Shown in pieces: positions 27,569-35,911 of a stretch of 64,000 nucleotides of DNA (the stretch's first letter is position 1; each line of letters opens with the position of its first letter). The DNA comes from RGIG9115 sp045649825 (GTDB lineage Bacteria; Bacillota; Clostridia; UBA1381). Location: the NCBI GenBank assembly GCA_045649825.1, contig JAZRQO010000009.1:1-64000 (forward strand). The letters are read 5' to 3'. The notes under the pieces were generated by a model that worked only from the letters and a program-made list of their open reading frames with translations, had not been told where the DNA came from and made no database searches. The position numbers and the translations under genes are program-made.

Positions 27569-29017
27569 TCACCTTAGTTCTGAAAGTTTGTCAAGTAAGT
27601 TGTATTTTAAATCCCAAAGTTTTTTTGACATATCAATATAATATGCGTGGGGATTTTCAAAACGTTTCACTTCATCCCAGAGACCGTCGATTTCCATCTT
27701 GCAGTATTCTTTTAATACGGATAGGGAAGGAGCTTCATAAACCAATTCTCCTTTCAAGAAAATTGGTTTTAAAAGGGGTCTTGCATAAAAATCTGTTACT
27801 GTTTTTCGTTTCCAGGTGTGTTCAGGGTCGAATATTTCAAGAGGCTTTGAGTCGTCGATTTCTTCGTCGTGAAGTGTGATAATATCTGCTATAGCCTGTG
27901 AGTTTTCTCTCGAATACAGACGATACACCTGTTTAAATCCCGGGGTTGTTATTTTTGCGACATTTTCGCTTACTTTTATTTTTGGAATAATATTGCCGTC
28001 CTCGTTTTCCAGAGCAACCAATTTGTATACCCCACCAAAAACAGGGGAGGATTTAGATGTTATCAGACGTTCTCCTACGCCAAATAAATCTATACAAGCT
28101 CCCTGGATAAGAGTATCACGGATTATCCATTCGTCGAGAGAATTTGATGCTACAATTCTGCAATCTTCATACCCTGCATCATCAAGCATTTTTCTACACT
28201 TTTTTGAAAGATATGTTATATCTCCACTGTCAATTCTTATGCCTACAGGGCGTTTTCCCATAGGTTTTAAAATCTCATCAAAAACTTTGATTGCATTGGG
28301 AATACCTGATTTTAATACATTATAGGTATCAACTAAAAGAGTACAGTTGTCGGGATAGTTTCTTGCATATGCAGCAAAAGCTTCGTATTCGGTATCAAAG
28401 AATTGTATCCAACTATGTGCCATAGTGCCAAGGGCAGGGACGTTAAAATCTCTGTCTGATATAACACATGCAGTGCCAGAACATCCGCCTATATATGCAG
28501 CTCTTGCACCGAGATATGCTGCGGTTGATCCTTGTGCTCTTCTTGAGCCGAATTCCATTACGGCTCTGCCGTCGGCGGCTCTGACTATTCTATTTGCTTT
28601 TGTTGCTATGAGGCTTTGATGATTAATCGTGAGGAGAATCATTGTTTCAATGAATTGTGCCTGTATCACAGGTCCTCGTACTGTTACTATAGGTTCTCCG
28701 GGGAATATGGGCGTGCCCTCGGGAATTGCAAAAACATCGCATTCAAACTTGAAATTCCTCAGATATTCCAGAAATTTTTCGTTAAAGATTTTTTTATTTC
28801 TTAAATATTCAATATCGTCATCACTAAATGACAGATTTTGTAAATATTCTATTACTTGCTCAAGACCTGCTGATATTGCAAAGCCACCACCGTCGGGAAT
28901 GGTTCTGAAAAACATATCAAAGTATGCAATTTTATCACCAATTCCTTCTGAAAAAAAGCCGTTAGCCATTGTGAATTCATAAAAGTCTGTAAGCATTGTT
29001 AGGTTACGGTTGTCCAT
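27569..29017 (-). CDS. pncB: Nicotinate phosphoribosyltransferase
   Basis: 482 residues from the ATG at 29017, with GGAG 9 bases upstream; an upstream GTG at 29041 would extend it by 8 residues but lies before this site. The enzyme salvages nicotinate into NAD. Marks: LTMLTDFYEFTMANG at the N-terminus, MEFGSRRAQGSTAAYLGARA (about 152), LGTMAHSWIQFFDTE (phosphorylated His, about 200), and RIDSGDITYLSKK. Position after yabR is unusual for pncB; the run continues into tsaC. Confidence 0.95.
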   Translation of the reverse strand: MDNRNLTMLTDFYEFTMANGFFSEGIGDKIAYFDMFFRTIPDGGGFAISAGLEQVIEYLQNLSFSDDDIEYLRNKKIFNEKFLEYLRNFKFECDVFAIPEGTPIFPGEPIVTVRGPVIQAQFIETMILLTINHQSLIATKANRIVRAADGRAVMEFGSRRAQGSTAAYLGARAAYIGGCSGTACVISDRDFNVPALGTMAHSWIQFFDTEYEAFAAYARNYPDNCTLLVDTYNVLKSGIPNAIKVFDEILKPMGKRPVGIRIDSGDITYLSKKCRKMLDDAGYEDCRIVASNSLDEWIIRDTLIQGACIDLFGVGERLITSKSSPVFGGVYKLVALENEDGNIIPKIKVSENVAKITTPGFKQVYRLYSRENSQAIADIITLHDEEIDDSKPLEIFDPEHTWKRKTVTDFYARPLLKPIFLKGELVYEAPSLSVLKEYCKMEIDGLWDEVKRFENPHAYYIDMSKKLWDLKYNLLDKLSELR

Positions 29018-29028
29018 ATCTGATTTCT

Positions 29029-29063
29029 CCGTTTGATACACAAACGGACGACCGTACGGGTCG
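29029..29063 (-). other. Two small hairpins upstream of pncB
   Basis: On the minus strand, CGACC/GGTCG (29049-29063) is followed by CCGTTTG/CAAACGG (29029-29047). The second ends inside the pncB ribosome site GGAG (29027-29030). There is no T-run. It could tune pncB expression within the long operon. Confidence 0.5.
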
Positions 29064-29082
29064 CCCTTGCAAGTTCTGTAAA

Positions 29083-29508
29083 TTATCTTCCGCGTTTATA
29101 TCCGCCTGAACGCTTTGAATCGGCGCTTCTTCGGATAGCCGCCATATTTTCATCACTGTCCATTTTGAATTTTGAAAGCCTGTCTTCAAAAGACATTTCT
29201 TCATCCGATTTTCTGCTCCAGTCAATATCGGCAGGGCGGAGAGGCTGTTTGCTTTTGTATTCCTGAGGTCTGGATTGAATTGCTTTTTTAATAGAAAGAC
29301 TGATTTTGTTATTTTCATCAATCTTTACAACTATAGCTTCTACCTCATCTCCGACTTTAATGTGGTCATTGATATTTTCTACATAATCCCTTGCGATTTC
29401 GGATATATGTACGAGGCCTGTAAGACCTTCACCGAATTGTACGAATGCACCGAAGGGCATTACCTTTACGACTTTTCCTTTAACTCTAGCTCCTGCTTCT
29501 GTTGCCAT
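29083..29508 (-). CDS. yabR: S1-domain RNA-binding protein (YabR-like)
   Basis: 141 residues. An S1 domain fills residues about 5-75: GARVKGKVVKVMPFGAFVQF, then GLVHISEIA and VKVGDEVEAIVVKID-type strands. A charged tail ends in the basic SKRSGGYKRGR. YabR lies after divIC in Bacillus as it does here. Related S1 proteins bind RNA or the ribosome; the precise role is not known. GGAGGAATAAA precedes the ATG. Confidence 0.88.
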   Translation of the reverse strand: MATEAGARVKGKVVKVMPFGAFVQFGEGLTGLVHISEIARDYVENINDHIKVGDEVEAIVVKIDENNKISLSIKKAIQSRPQEYKSKQPLRPADIDWSRKSDEEMSFEDRLSKFKMDSDENMAAIRRSADSKRSGGYKRGR

Positions 29509-29558
29509 ATCAGCTTTTATTCCTCCTAATGTTTTCTCTTAAAATGTATTTGTGTTTG

Positions 29559-29873
29559 TTAATCGGTGGCTGAAGCGTCTATAAATACTTTTTCGTTTTG
29601 CTTCATCATACCTAGCTTATCTCTTGCGATTCGTTCGATGTATTCGTCAGTTTCAATGTTCTCACGCATTTTCTGTACGTCTTCCTGGCGACTTTTTTCG
29701 TATTCTATCTCTTGTTTAAGACGTTGAATTTCTGCTTTGTTTTCAAGAATCTGAGGTTGTTGCATAATTCCCTTAATAACCATAACGCAACATATCAGAA
29801 TGAGTAATATTATTCTAATCTTTTTTTTGTTCGCTTTCGCATAAGTAATTATTTTGCGTTTTGTGTGTTTCAT
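29559..29873 (-). CDS. divIC: Septum formation initiator, DivIC/FtsB family
   Basis: 104 residues from the ATG at 29873, which has GGAGG 5 bases upstream; longer frames run into yabQ. A basic N-terminus, one membrane helix (IRIILLILICCVMVIKGI, about 21-38) and a coiled coil (EIQRLKQEIEYEKSRQEDV) are followed by the family motif YIERIARDKLGM (about 82). DivIC works with DivIB and FtsL in the division machinery. Its first 59 bases overlap the end of yabQ. Confidence 0.92.
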   Translation of the reverse strand: MKHTKRKIITYAKANKKKIRIILLILICCVMVIKGIMQQPQILENKAEIQRLKQEIEYEKSRQEDVQKMRENIETDEYIERIARDKLGMMKQNEKVFIDASATD

Positions 29874-30291
29874 CTGTACCTCCACAGCTATCATTCTTTG
29901 TAGGTTTTGTAAAAAAAACACTTAATAGAATTTTATACAAAAATTCAAGCGGTGTCAATAGTATTTTGAAAATAAATTTTATAAATTTTAAAAAATTAAC
30001 AAATATACACTTTATCACCTTACTAAGGGTAAGAAAGTATAAAAAACTACTAATTATTATAGCGGCAAATTGATAAAATCTGAGTTCTCCTGAACTTTTA
30101 TTAAAAATTGTAATAAAACATATAATGCAACATATTATCCAAAATGTAATATCAGAAATTCCTATCACCAAAATTCCTTGGGTAAATGTATGTCTGATTG
30201 CACGGAAAAAATCGAATATTATGCTGCAGATAATACCCGCAAATGCAGAGAACAGAAAGGCACCCAATTCATAACTTATAGTTACAGACAA
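29815..30291 (-). CDS. yabQ: Spore cortex biosynthesis protein YabQ
   Basis: 158 residues. YabQ is a sigma-E-controlled membrane protein of the outer forespore membrane needed for cortex formation in Bacillus. It has an N-terminal SYELGAFLFSAFAGIICSIIFDFFRAIR segment typical of the family (split here only for naming: SYELGAFLFSAF and FDFFRAIR), about four hydrophobic stretches up to residue 120, and a polar tail. The start is TTG at 30291, 8 bases after AGAGGTGA. The tail overlaps divIC. Confidence 0.9.
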   Translation of the reverse strand: MSVTISYELGAFLFSAFAGIICSIIFDFFRAIRHTFTQGILVIGISDITFWIICCIICFITIFNKSSGELRFYQFAAIIISSFLYFLTLSKVIKCIFVNFLKFIKFIFKILLTPLEFLYKILLSVFFTKPTKNDSCGGTDETHKTQNNYLCESEQKKD

Positions 30292-30308
30292 AATTAATCA
30301 CCTCTTGT

Positions 30309-30563
30309 TTATTTGAACAGGGAGGAGAATTTACCTGAATTTCCCGATGTTTTGTATTCTATTTTCTTTATTTCGCCTTTTAGAGAAAAATCCCCTGTTT
30401 CTGTGTTGATTATTTCGATAGACATATCTGTACCGGATATCAGAAGCTTTCCTAGTTCTGTATTGAGTTTAACGGATGTATCGTTTGATGATTCTACATC
30501 AATTACTCCTGTCATATTGAGTATTTTTCTGTTTTCTAAGGATAAATTATGTTTACCTTGCAT
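30309..30563 (-). CDS. yabP: Sporulation protein YabP
   Basis: 84 residues from the ATG at 30563, 7 bases after GGAG; a TTG 6 bases earlier is less well placed. The family pattern is clear: NLSLENRKILNMTGVIDVES, then LNTELGKLLISGTDMSIEII and GEIKKIEY. YabP is needed for spore cortex formation in Bacillus. yabQ starts 17 bases downstream. Confidence 0.92.
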   Translation of the reverse strand: MQGKHNLSLENRKILNMTGVIDVESSNDTSVKLNTELGKLLISGTDMSIEIINTETGDFSLKGEIKKIEYKTSGNSGKFSSLFK

Positions 30564-30609
30564 ATTCAATCACTCCTTTATAATGAAGTGTATGAATTGC
30601 AGTATAATG

Positions 30610-30852
30610 TTATGATAAAACAGTATATAATTCAGATGCTTCGCCTTTTAAAACGTGTTCAGCAATCGACTCGACTTTAACTTTCAAAATCCTTTCGCCA
30701 AGCTTTATCTCTATTATATCACCAATGTTTACATCATATGATGCTTTGACAATTTTTCCGTTTACGGTCACTCTTCCTGTATCGCAAGCCTCGTTTGCAA
30801 TTGTTCTTCGTTTTATAATGCGGGAAACCTTCAAAAATTTATCTATTCTCAT
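30610..30852 (-). CDS. rqcP: S4-domain protein RqcP (YabO)
   Basis: 80 residues forming one S4 RNA-binding domain: MRIDKFLKVSRIIKRRTIAN, then GRVTVNGKIVKASYDVNIGD. RqcP/YabO acts with RqcH in Firmicutes ribosome quality control, where it helps add alanine tails to stalled peptides on 50S subunits. The order hup-rqcP-yabP-yabQ-divIC-yabR matches Bacillus. GGAGGTTTAAAT precedes the ATG. Confidence 0.92.
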   Translation of the reverse strand: MRIDKFLKVSRIIKRRTIANEACDTGRVTVNGKIVKASYDVNIGDIIEIKLGERILKVKVESIAEHVLKGEASELYTVLS

Positions 30853-30871
30853 ATTTAAACCTCCGTAACGA

Positions 30872-30902
30872 AAAACAGACCGCTATCAGCGGTCTGTTTA
30901 CG
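30872..30902 (-). terminator. Hairpin with T-run after hup
   Basis: On the minus strand, AAACAGACCGC pairs with GCGGTCTGTTT followed by TTCG. The T-run is short, so read-through into rqcP and the spore genes is plausible, giving high hup and lower downstream expression. Confidence 0.75.
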
Positions 30903-30915
30903 ATTCAATAACAAA

Positions 30916-31191
30916 TTATTTGTTAACGATTGTTTTAAGAGCCTGACCAGCTTTGAAAGCGGGAACCTTTGATGCAGCTATTTTGATAACTTCGCCTGTG
31001 CGGGGGTTCTTACCTGTTCTGGCATCTCTAGCTCTAACTTCGAATGTACCGAAACCAACGAGCTGAACCTTATCGCCTGCAGCTAAAGCATCTGATACGC
31101 TTGAAATAACAGCAGCCAATGCTTTTTCAGCATCTTTCTTTGTTATTTCAGCTTTTTCTGCGATTGCAGCAACTAATTCTGTCTTGTTCAT
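30916..31191 (-). CDS. hup: DNA-binding protein HU
   Basis: 91 residues, the standard HU length. HU wraps and bends DNA as a nucleoid protein. MNKTELVAAIAEKAEITKKD opens the dimerisation half; GFGTFEVRARDARTGKNPRTGE is the DNA-binding arm with its tip RTGKNPRTG (split: GFGTFEVR and RTGKNPRTGE). AAGGAGGATA precedes the ATG. It has its own strong promoter and a structured leader. Confidence 0.97.
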   Translation of the reverse strand: MNKTELVAAIAEKAEITKKDAEKALAAVISSVSDALAAGDKVQLVGFGTFEVRARDARTGKNPRTGEVIKIAASKVPAFKAGQALKTIVNK

Positions 31192-31220
31192 AACAAATAT
31201 CCTCCTTATAAGCTAAGATT

Positions 31221-31240
31221 AATATTGCCAAAGCAATATT
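31221..31240 (-). other. Perfect 8-bp hairpin in the hup leader
   Basis: AATATTGC and GCAATATT pair around a 4-base loop in the 5' untranslated region of hup, about 30 bases before the ATG. It may stabilise the abundant hup message. Confidence 0.55.
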
Positions 31241-31252
31241 CACCATAGAGCT

Positions 31253-31281
31253 ATTTTAATACACTGGACTTGCATTGTCAA
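31253..31281 (-). promoter_or_regulatory. Sigma-A promoter of hup
   Basis: On the minus strand TTGACA (31276-31281) and TAAAAT (31253-31258) are 17 bp apart, giving a leader of about 55 bases. Confidence 0.85.
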
Positions 31282-31364
31282 TAGAAATAAATATTTTTTT
31301 CATTTTTTTTCTATTTTGCCCTAAATTTTTAATAAAATATATTCATTTCATCTAAAAAACGGGC

Positions 31365-32090
31365 TTAAAAACTGATATTTGAGAGATTTTTGTCCTTTTC
31401 AGAAACTTTGCATTTTTCGATGAATTGCCCTGTAAATGTTGTAAGTTCGGTTTCGGGCGTAAGTTCCATTGCTCTACCTAATGCAACAACTTGAAACAGC
31501 AGTTCTTTATATGATTGTTCCGCATTTTCGTCTGACTTGATTTCTTTGAGATTCTTTTTGATGTTCTCAATGGCTTTATTTACATCAGGTACTTTTGCAC
31601 CGAAGCCTGCTGCTTTTTTTTGTACTTTTTCTGCTCTCATTAAAGAAGGCAGATGGTGAGGGACATCATTAAGGACTTTATAGCAAGTATCGTCTTTATG
31701 TTCTTTATTTTTATTCTTTTCCCAGTTTGCCAGTGCTGCCTGAGGGTCTGAGGCTTCCACATCTCCAAAAACGTGTGTGTGCCTTGTAATTAGCTTGGTA
31801 CACAGTTCAAATAACACCCTGTCGAAATCAAAAGCTTTTCTTTCTTCCGCAAGTTGAGAGTGGAAGGCTACCTGAAGTAAAACATCTCCTAACTCGTTTG
31901 CAAATAATATATCGTCACCGGAATCGTAAGCATCTATTGCTTCATACGCTTCTTCAATAAGACATTTTTTCAGTGTTTCATGCGTTTGTATTTTATCCCA
32001 CGGGCAACCGTTTTCACCTCTGAGAGCTTTTAATATTTCAAAAAGGTCAGATAGAGTATAATTGTCTTTTAATGTGATTTTATTCATCAT
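31365..32090 (-). CDS. mazG: Nucleoside triphosphate pyrophosphohydrolase MazG
   Basis: 241 residues. MazG hydrolyses NTPs and dNTPs to monophosphates, cleaning abnormal nucleotides. Two MazG domains are visible: ENGCPWDKIQTHETLKKCLI and EEAYEAIDAYD with ELGDVLLQVAFH (metal-binding Glu/Asp, about 37-85), then a second, shorter domain with SLMRAEKVQKKAAGFG and AEQSYKELLFQVVALGRAM. The B. subtilis orthologue carries an extra N-terminal methylase domain that is missing here. GGGAG precedes the ATG. It lies upstream of hup but hup has its own promoter. Confidence 0.93.
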   Translation of the reverse strand: MMNKITLKDNYTLSDLFEILKALRGENGCPWDKIQTHETLKKCLIEEAYEAIDAYDSGDDILFANELGDVLLQVAFHSQLAEERKAFDFDRVLFELCTKLITRHTHVFGDVEASDPQAALANWEKNKNKEHKDDTCYKVLNDVPHHLPSLMRAEKVQKKAAGFGAKVPDVNKAIENIKKNLKEIKSDENAEQSYKELLFQVVALGRAMELTPETELTTFTGQFIEKCKVSEKDKNLSNISF

Positions 32091-32109
32091 ATTTCTCCCT
32101 TTCTTTAAA

Positions 32110-32140
32110 TCAGGCCTAATGCGTATGCATTAAGCCTGAT
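32110..32140 (-). other. Hairpin between a membrane-protein gene and mazG
   Basis: On the minus strand TCAGGCTTAATGC pairs with GCATTAGGCCTGA (one mismatch) around a 4-base loop, followed only by TTTAAAG. It is a weak terminator or an intercistronic stabiliser. Confidence 0.55.
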
Positions 32141-32149
32141 AATGGTTTA

Positions 32150-32698
32150 TTATTTCTTTTTCTTATCAAATGCATACATTTCAAGTGGAGATGCAAGTAT
32201 TAAAAGCAACATAAAAATATGCGTTGCAAGGGGTGCCAGGATTTGGATTTGTATCCTTGATGTTGAGCCTAACATATTAAGTATAACATTTACAAATTTC
32301 ATCGGCATAAACAAATATGAATATAACGACGGGAGCTGCTCGTCTTTAAAAATAATAAATACGGCAAGATTTATTACAGCGAAAATTATGTAGCTTGTGA
32401 TATTTACATTGTAATATATTCTTTTATTACCCATGCTGTAATAAAATGCTCTTAATAGATATATGTTTATTGCAGCAAATGCAAAAAGGGAAATTCCCAT
32501 TATTCGTATACCCCAGTAATCTGATTTAGGAATTATTCCAATTCCGTAAAGTAAAGCAATGGGTACAGAGCATACAACAGATGCTATTAAAAATTCCAAA
32601 AGTCTTCTGAATAAAAACGGAAACTGAGGCGGCTTCTGGAATTCAGAGAAAGGAACATCTCTTGTTTCAACATCAGGGGGAGTTACGTTTTTTTTCAA
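32150..32698 (-). CDS. Membrane protein of unknown function (four helices)
   Basis: 182 residues that I do not recognise. A proline-rich cytosolic start (VETRDVPFSEFQKPPQFPFL) is followed by four hydrophobic segments at about 33-56, 64-86, 99-116 and 155-172, and a KKKK end. No catalytic motif is visible. It is transcribed from its own promoter about 100 bases upstream and precedes mazG. Confidence 0.65.
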   Translation of the reverse strand: MKKNVTPPDVETRDVPFSEFQKPPQFPFLFRRLLEFLIASVVCSVPIALLYGIGIIPKSDYWGIRIMGISLFAFAAINIYLLRAFYYSMGNKRIYYNVNITSYIIFAVINLAVFIIFKDEQLPSLYSYLFMPMKFVNVILNMLGSTSRIQIQILAPLATHIFMLLLILASPLEMYAFDKKKK

Positions 32699-32801
32699 AT
32701 TAAATCACTTCTCCTTTATTTGGTTTAGTCAGTTGATTTTATACAGTTCATCAAGAACGATAATTTTGTGTGTTATACGGCAGATAAGTCCATACGTATT
32801 A

Positions 32802-32830
32802 ATTATAGCACAATATTTTTTTGTTTTCAA
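32802..32830 (-). promoter_or_regulatory. Sigma-A promoter of the membrane-protein gene
   Basis: On the minus strand TTGAAA (32825-32830) and TATAAT (32802-32807) are 17 bp apart. The implied leader is about 95 bases and AT-rich, with no clear element. Confidence 0.7.
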
Positions 32831-32869
32831 GTATTTTTTTATTTTGTTATATAAATTTATTATTTTCTA

Positions 32870-32898
32870 TTGCAACAAAGGTTTTTGTGTGGTAAAAT
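32870..32898 (+). promoter_or_regulatory. Sigma-A promoter of ymdB
   Basis: TTGCAA (32870-32875) and TAAAAT (32893-32898) are 17 bp apart, about 40 bases before the ATG. Confidence 0.65.
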
Positions 32899-32938
32899 AG
32901 TATGTGCACAAAGGTGTGCTTAGAATTGGAGATTTAAT

Positions 32939-33712
32939 ATGAAAATTTTATGTATTGGTGATGTGGTAAGCAGATCAGGCAGGGAATGTTTGAAAGAACA
33001 TCTGGAACGTATTGTTACTGAAAAAGACATATCCCTCACCGTTATCAACGGCGAGAATTTATCACACGGCAGAGGCATTTCACGCAGCACATATGATGAA
33101 ATGCTTGAACTCGGTGTTAATGGTTTTACTTTAGGAAACCATACATGGAACTGTAAGGATGCAGTAACTTTGTTATCGTATCAGAATAATATTATAAGAC
33201 CTGCGAACTTTTCAAAAAGTAACCCCGGCAGAGGTTCTATGATACTGAAAACTAAATCAGGCGAAAAAGTCGGATTTATTAACATTTCCGGAAGAACATA
33301 TATGGAACCCGTATCATGCCCGTTTGAAGCGGCTGACAGAGAAATTGCAAGGTTAAAATCCGAAACAGACATCATATTTGTAGATTTTCATGCAGAAGCA
33401 ACCAGCGAGAAGATAGCTTTGGGATGGTATCTTGATGGTAAAGTTACTGCGGTTTTCGGGACACATACCCATGTCCAGACCTCTGATGAGGTTATTTTGC
33501 CAAAAGGAACTGGATATATTACAGACCTTGGCATGACAGGGGCTTTTTATTCAGTACTTGGGATGGAAAGGCGGCCTGTTATACGTAAGTTTATGACGGG
33601 TATGCCTCAGAAATTTGAAGTAGCAGAAGGTAAGGCTAGATTTTGCGGATGTATATTTGATGTTGATAAAGCAGGTAAATGTTTGGATGTTGAACGTATC
33701 AACATTATGTAA
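32939..33712 (+). CDS. ymdB: Metallophosphoesterase of the YmdB family
   Basis: 257 residues. YmdB-type enzymes are dinuclear metal phosphodiesterases that cleave 2',3'-cyclic nucleotides and affect biofilm and motility gene expression in Bacillus. Metal ligands are visible in order: IGDVVSRSGR (Asp8), NGENLSHGRG (Glu and Asn, about 38), LGNHTW (Asn/His, about 66), DFHAEATSEK (His, about 149) and FGTHTHVQTSD (two His, about 174). It stands alone; in many Firmicutes it lies near rny, which is not seen here. Confidence 0.92.
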   Translation: MKILCIGDVVSRSGRECLKEHLERIVTEKDISLTVINGENLSHGRGISRSTYDEMLELGVNGFTLGNHTWNCKDAVTLLSYQNNIIRPANFSKSNPGRGSMILKTKSGEKVGFINISGRTYMEPVSCPFEAADREIARLKSETDIIFVDFHAEATSEKIALGWYLDGKVTAVFGTHTHVQTSDEVILPKGTGYITDLGMTGAFYSVLGMERRPVIRKFMTGMPQKFEVAEGKARFCGCIFDVDKAGKCLDVERINIM

Positions 33713-33777
33713 ATAATATATTTTTTGTGTTTATTAAGCTTAAATTATAGTCAATTGCATAAAAATCAAAATAAGTG

Positions 33778-33806
33778 TTGTTTTTTTGGTTGGTTTATTA
33801 TATAAT
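33778..33806 (+). promoter_or_regulatory. Sigma-A promoter of cysE-cysS-mrnC
   Basis: TTGTTT (33778-33783) and TATAAT (33801-33806) are 17 bp apart, about 28 bases before the cysE ATG. No T-box is present in this short leader. Confidence 0.65.
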
Positions 33807-33834
33807 TATTGCCGAAATGGTAAGGAGGTAATAT

Positions 33835-34518
33835 ATGTCTTTATTTTATGATATTAAAGCTGTTCTTGACAGGGACCCTGCTGCAAGAAACGGGCTTGAA
33901 GTTTTACTCCTTTATCCTGGTATTCATGCAGTGCAATGGCACAGAGTTGCCCATTTTTTCTATAAGGCACATATAAAGTTTGTTGCACGTTGCATCTCTC
34001 AACTTGTACGTTTTTTTACAGGAATTGAAATCCATCCCGGTGCAACAATCGGCAAGGGACTGCTGATAGACCACGGTATGGGTGTTGTCATTGGGGAAAC
34101 AGCTGTTATTGGTAATGACTGTACTATATATCAGGGAGTGACACTCGGTGGTACAGGAAAAGAAACCGGCAAGCGTCATCCCACTCTCGGAAATAATGTA
34201 ATGGTTGGAAGCGGAGCAAAGGTGCTAGGTCCTTTTACTGTTGGTGATAATTCGAAAATTGCGGCTGGTGCCGTTGTATTGAACGCAGTGCCTCCCGATT
34301 CTACATGTGTGGGCGTTCCAGCACGTATTGTTAAGCAAGATGGAAAAAAAGTTGACGAGCTTGACCAGGTTTCTGTACCGGATCCTATTTCTCAGCAGAT
34401 GTGTACACTATCTGTTCATCTTAATAAGCTTGAAAAGCAGATTGCAGCTCTTGAACTGCAGCTTCAGAATAAAGAAAATCAACAAGAAAGTGATGGTGTT
34501 GTAAATGAAAATATATAA
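33835..34518 (+). CDS. cysE: Serine O-acetyltransferase
   Basis: 227 residues. CysE makes O-acetylserine, the first step of cysteine synthesis. The N-terminal helical part has RNGLEVLLLYPGIHAVQWHR; the left-handed beta-helix runs from IEIHPGATIGKGL through DHGMGVVIGETAVIG, YQGVTLGGTG and GAKVLGPFTVG to STCVGVPARIV. The catalytic His and Asp lie in IDHGMG and the HPGA turn. A C-terminal coiled tail of about 45 residues follows. Its last 14 bases overlap cysS. Confidence 0.94.
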   Translation: MSLFYDIKAVLDRDPAARNGLEVLLLYPGIHAVQWHRVAHFFYKAHIKFVARCISQLVRFFTGIEIHPGATIGKGLLIDHGMGVVIGETAVIGNDCTIYQGVTLGGTGKETGKRHPTLGNNVMVGSGAKVLGPFTVGDNSKIAAGAVVLNAVPPDSTCVGVPARIVKQDGKKVDELDQVSVPDPISQQMCTLSVHLNKLEKQIAALELQLQNKENQQESDGVVNENI

Positions 34519-35911
34519 TACTATGACAAGAAAAAAAGAAGAATTTGTGCCTCTTAATCAAGGTGAAGTAAAAATGTATTCATGCGGACCTACCGTATAT
34601 GATTATTTTCATATCGGTAATGCACGTCCGTTTATAGTTTTTGATTGTTTGCGTCGTTATTTTGAATATAAAGGCTACAACGTAAAGTTTGTTCAGAATT
34701 TTACCGATATTGACGACAAGATGATAAATCGTGCAAACAAAGAAGGAATAACGGTTAAAGACCTTGCTGACAGATTTATTGCAGAATATTTCAAAGATGC
34801 AAAATCGCTAGGGATCTGTGAAGCATCTGTTCATCCTAAAGCGACTGAAAATATCGATGCAATCATAGATATTATAAAAAAGCTTGAAGAAAAAGGCTAT
34901 GCATATGCCGTTAACGGTAATGTTTATTTTTCGACCAAGAAATTCAGGGAATACGGCAAGCTTTCAGGGCAGCCTATGGATGAGCTTGAAGCAGGTGCAC
35001 GTATTGATATAAGTGACGAAAAACAGGATGTTATGGACTTTGCACTCTGGAAAAGTCAGAAACCCGGCGAGCCTGCATGGGAAAGTCCCTGGGGACTTGG
35101 CAGACCTGGATGGCATATTGAATGTTCGGCTATGGTAAATAAATATCTTGGCGAAACTATCGACATTCACTCCGGCGGTCAGGATCTTGTATTCCCTCAT
35201 CACGAAAACGAAATTGCACAAAGCGAAGCTGCAAACGATAAGCCATTTGCAAATTACTGGATGCATAACGGATATATAAACATTGACAATAAAAAAATGA
35301 GTAAATCTCTCGGAAACTTCTTTACAGTGCGTGATATTTCGGCTAAGTACGACTATGAGGTTATAAGATATTTTATGCTTAGTGCACATTACAGAAACCC
35401 CATAAACTTCAGTGACGCTCTTATGGAACAAGCTAAGTCTGCAGTAGCACGTGTGTATACTTGTATTGATAATCTTGAGTTTTTGCTTGCAAACAGCGAG
35501 GACCGTGCTTTGAATGAAACAGAAGCTGAGTTCAGCAAAAAGCTTGATGAGTTAAAAGAAAGATTTATAGCCGCTATGGATGATGATTTAAATACTGCGG
35601 ATGCTATTTCTGTTATATTCGACATTACCTATGCCGCTAATACTTCTCTTTCGAATGAGAGTAAAAATGCTGCAGGAATTATCGAAAAAACTCTCGGACT
35701 AATCCGTGAACTGGGTGGTGTTCTCGGTATATTTACTAAAGAGAAAAAGAGCAGTCTTGATGCCGAGGTTGAAGAGCTAATTGCCAAGCGTGAAGAGGCG
35801 CGAAAGATTAAAGATTTCAAAACTGCCGACGAAATACGTGATAAGCTTAAAAGTATGAATATAGTATTGAAAGATACTCCTATGGGTGTGAAATGGACAA
35901 AGGCAGAATAG
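34505..35911 (+). CDS. cysS: Cysteinyl-tRNA synthetase
   Basis: 468 residues. It charges tRNA-Cys. The class I signatures are HIGNARP (about 37-43) and KKMSKSLG (about 266). Zinc ligands are in YSCGPTVYDYF (Cys28), GWHIECSAM (Cys about 210) and FPHHENEIAQSE (His and Glu). The gene overlaps cysE at its start and mrnC at its end, so cysteine supply and cysteine charging are translated from one transcript. Confidence 0.97.
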   Translation: MKIYNTMTRKKEEFVPLNQGEVKMYSCGPTVYDYFHIGNARPFIVFDCLRRYFEYKGYNVKFVQNFTDIDDKMINRANKEGITVKDLADRFIAEYFKDAKSLGICEASVHPKATENIDAIIDIIKKLEEKGYAYAVNGNVYFSTKKFREYGKLSGQPMDELEAGARIDISDEKQDVMDFALWKSQKPGEPAWESPWGLGRPGWHIECSAMVNKYLGETIDIHSGGQDLVFPHHENEIAQSEAANDKPFANYWMHNGYINIDNKKMSKSLGNFFTVRDISAKYDYEVIRYFMLSAHYRNPINFSDALMEQAKSAVARVYTCIDNLEFLLANSEDRALNETEAEFSKKLDELKERFIAAMDDDLNTADAISVIFDITYAANTSLSNESKNAAGIIEKTLGLIRELGGVLGIFTKEKKSSLDAEVEELIAKREEARKIKDFKTADEIRDKLKSMNIVLKDTPMGVKWTKAE

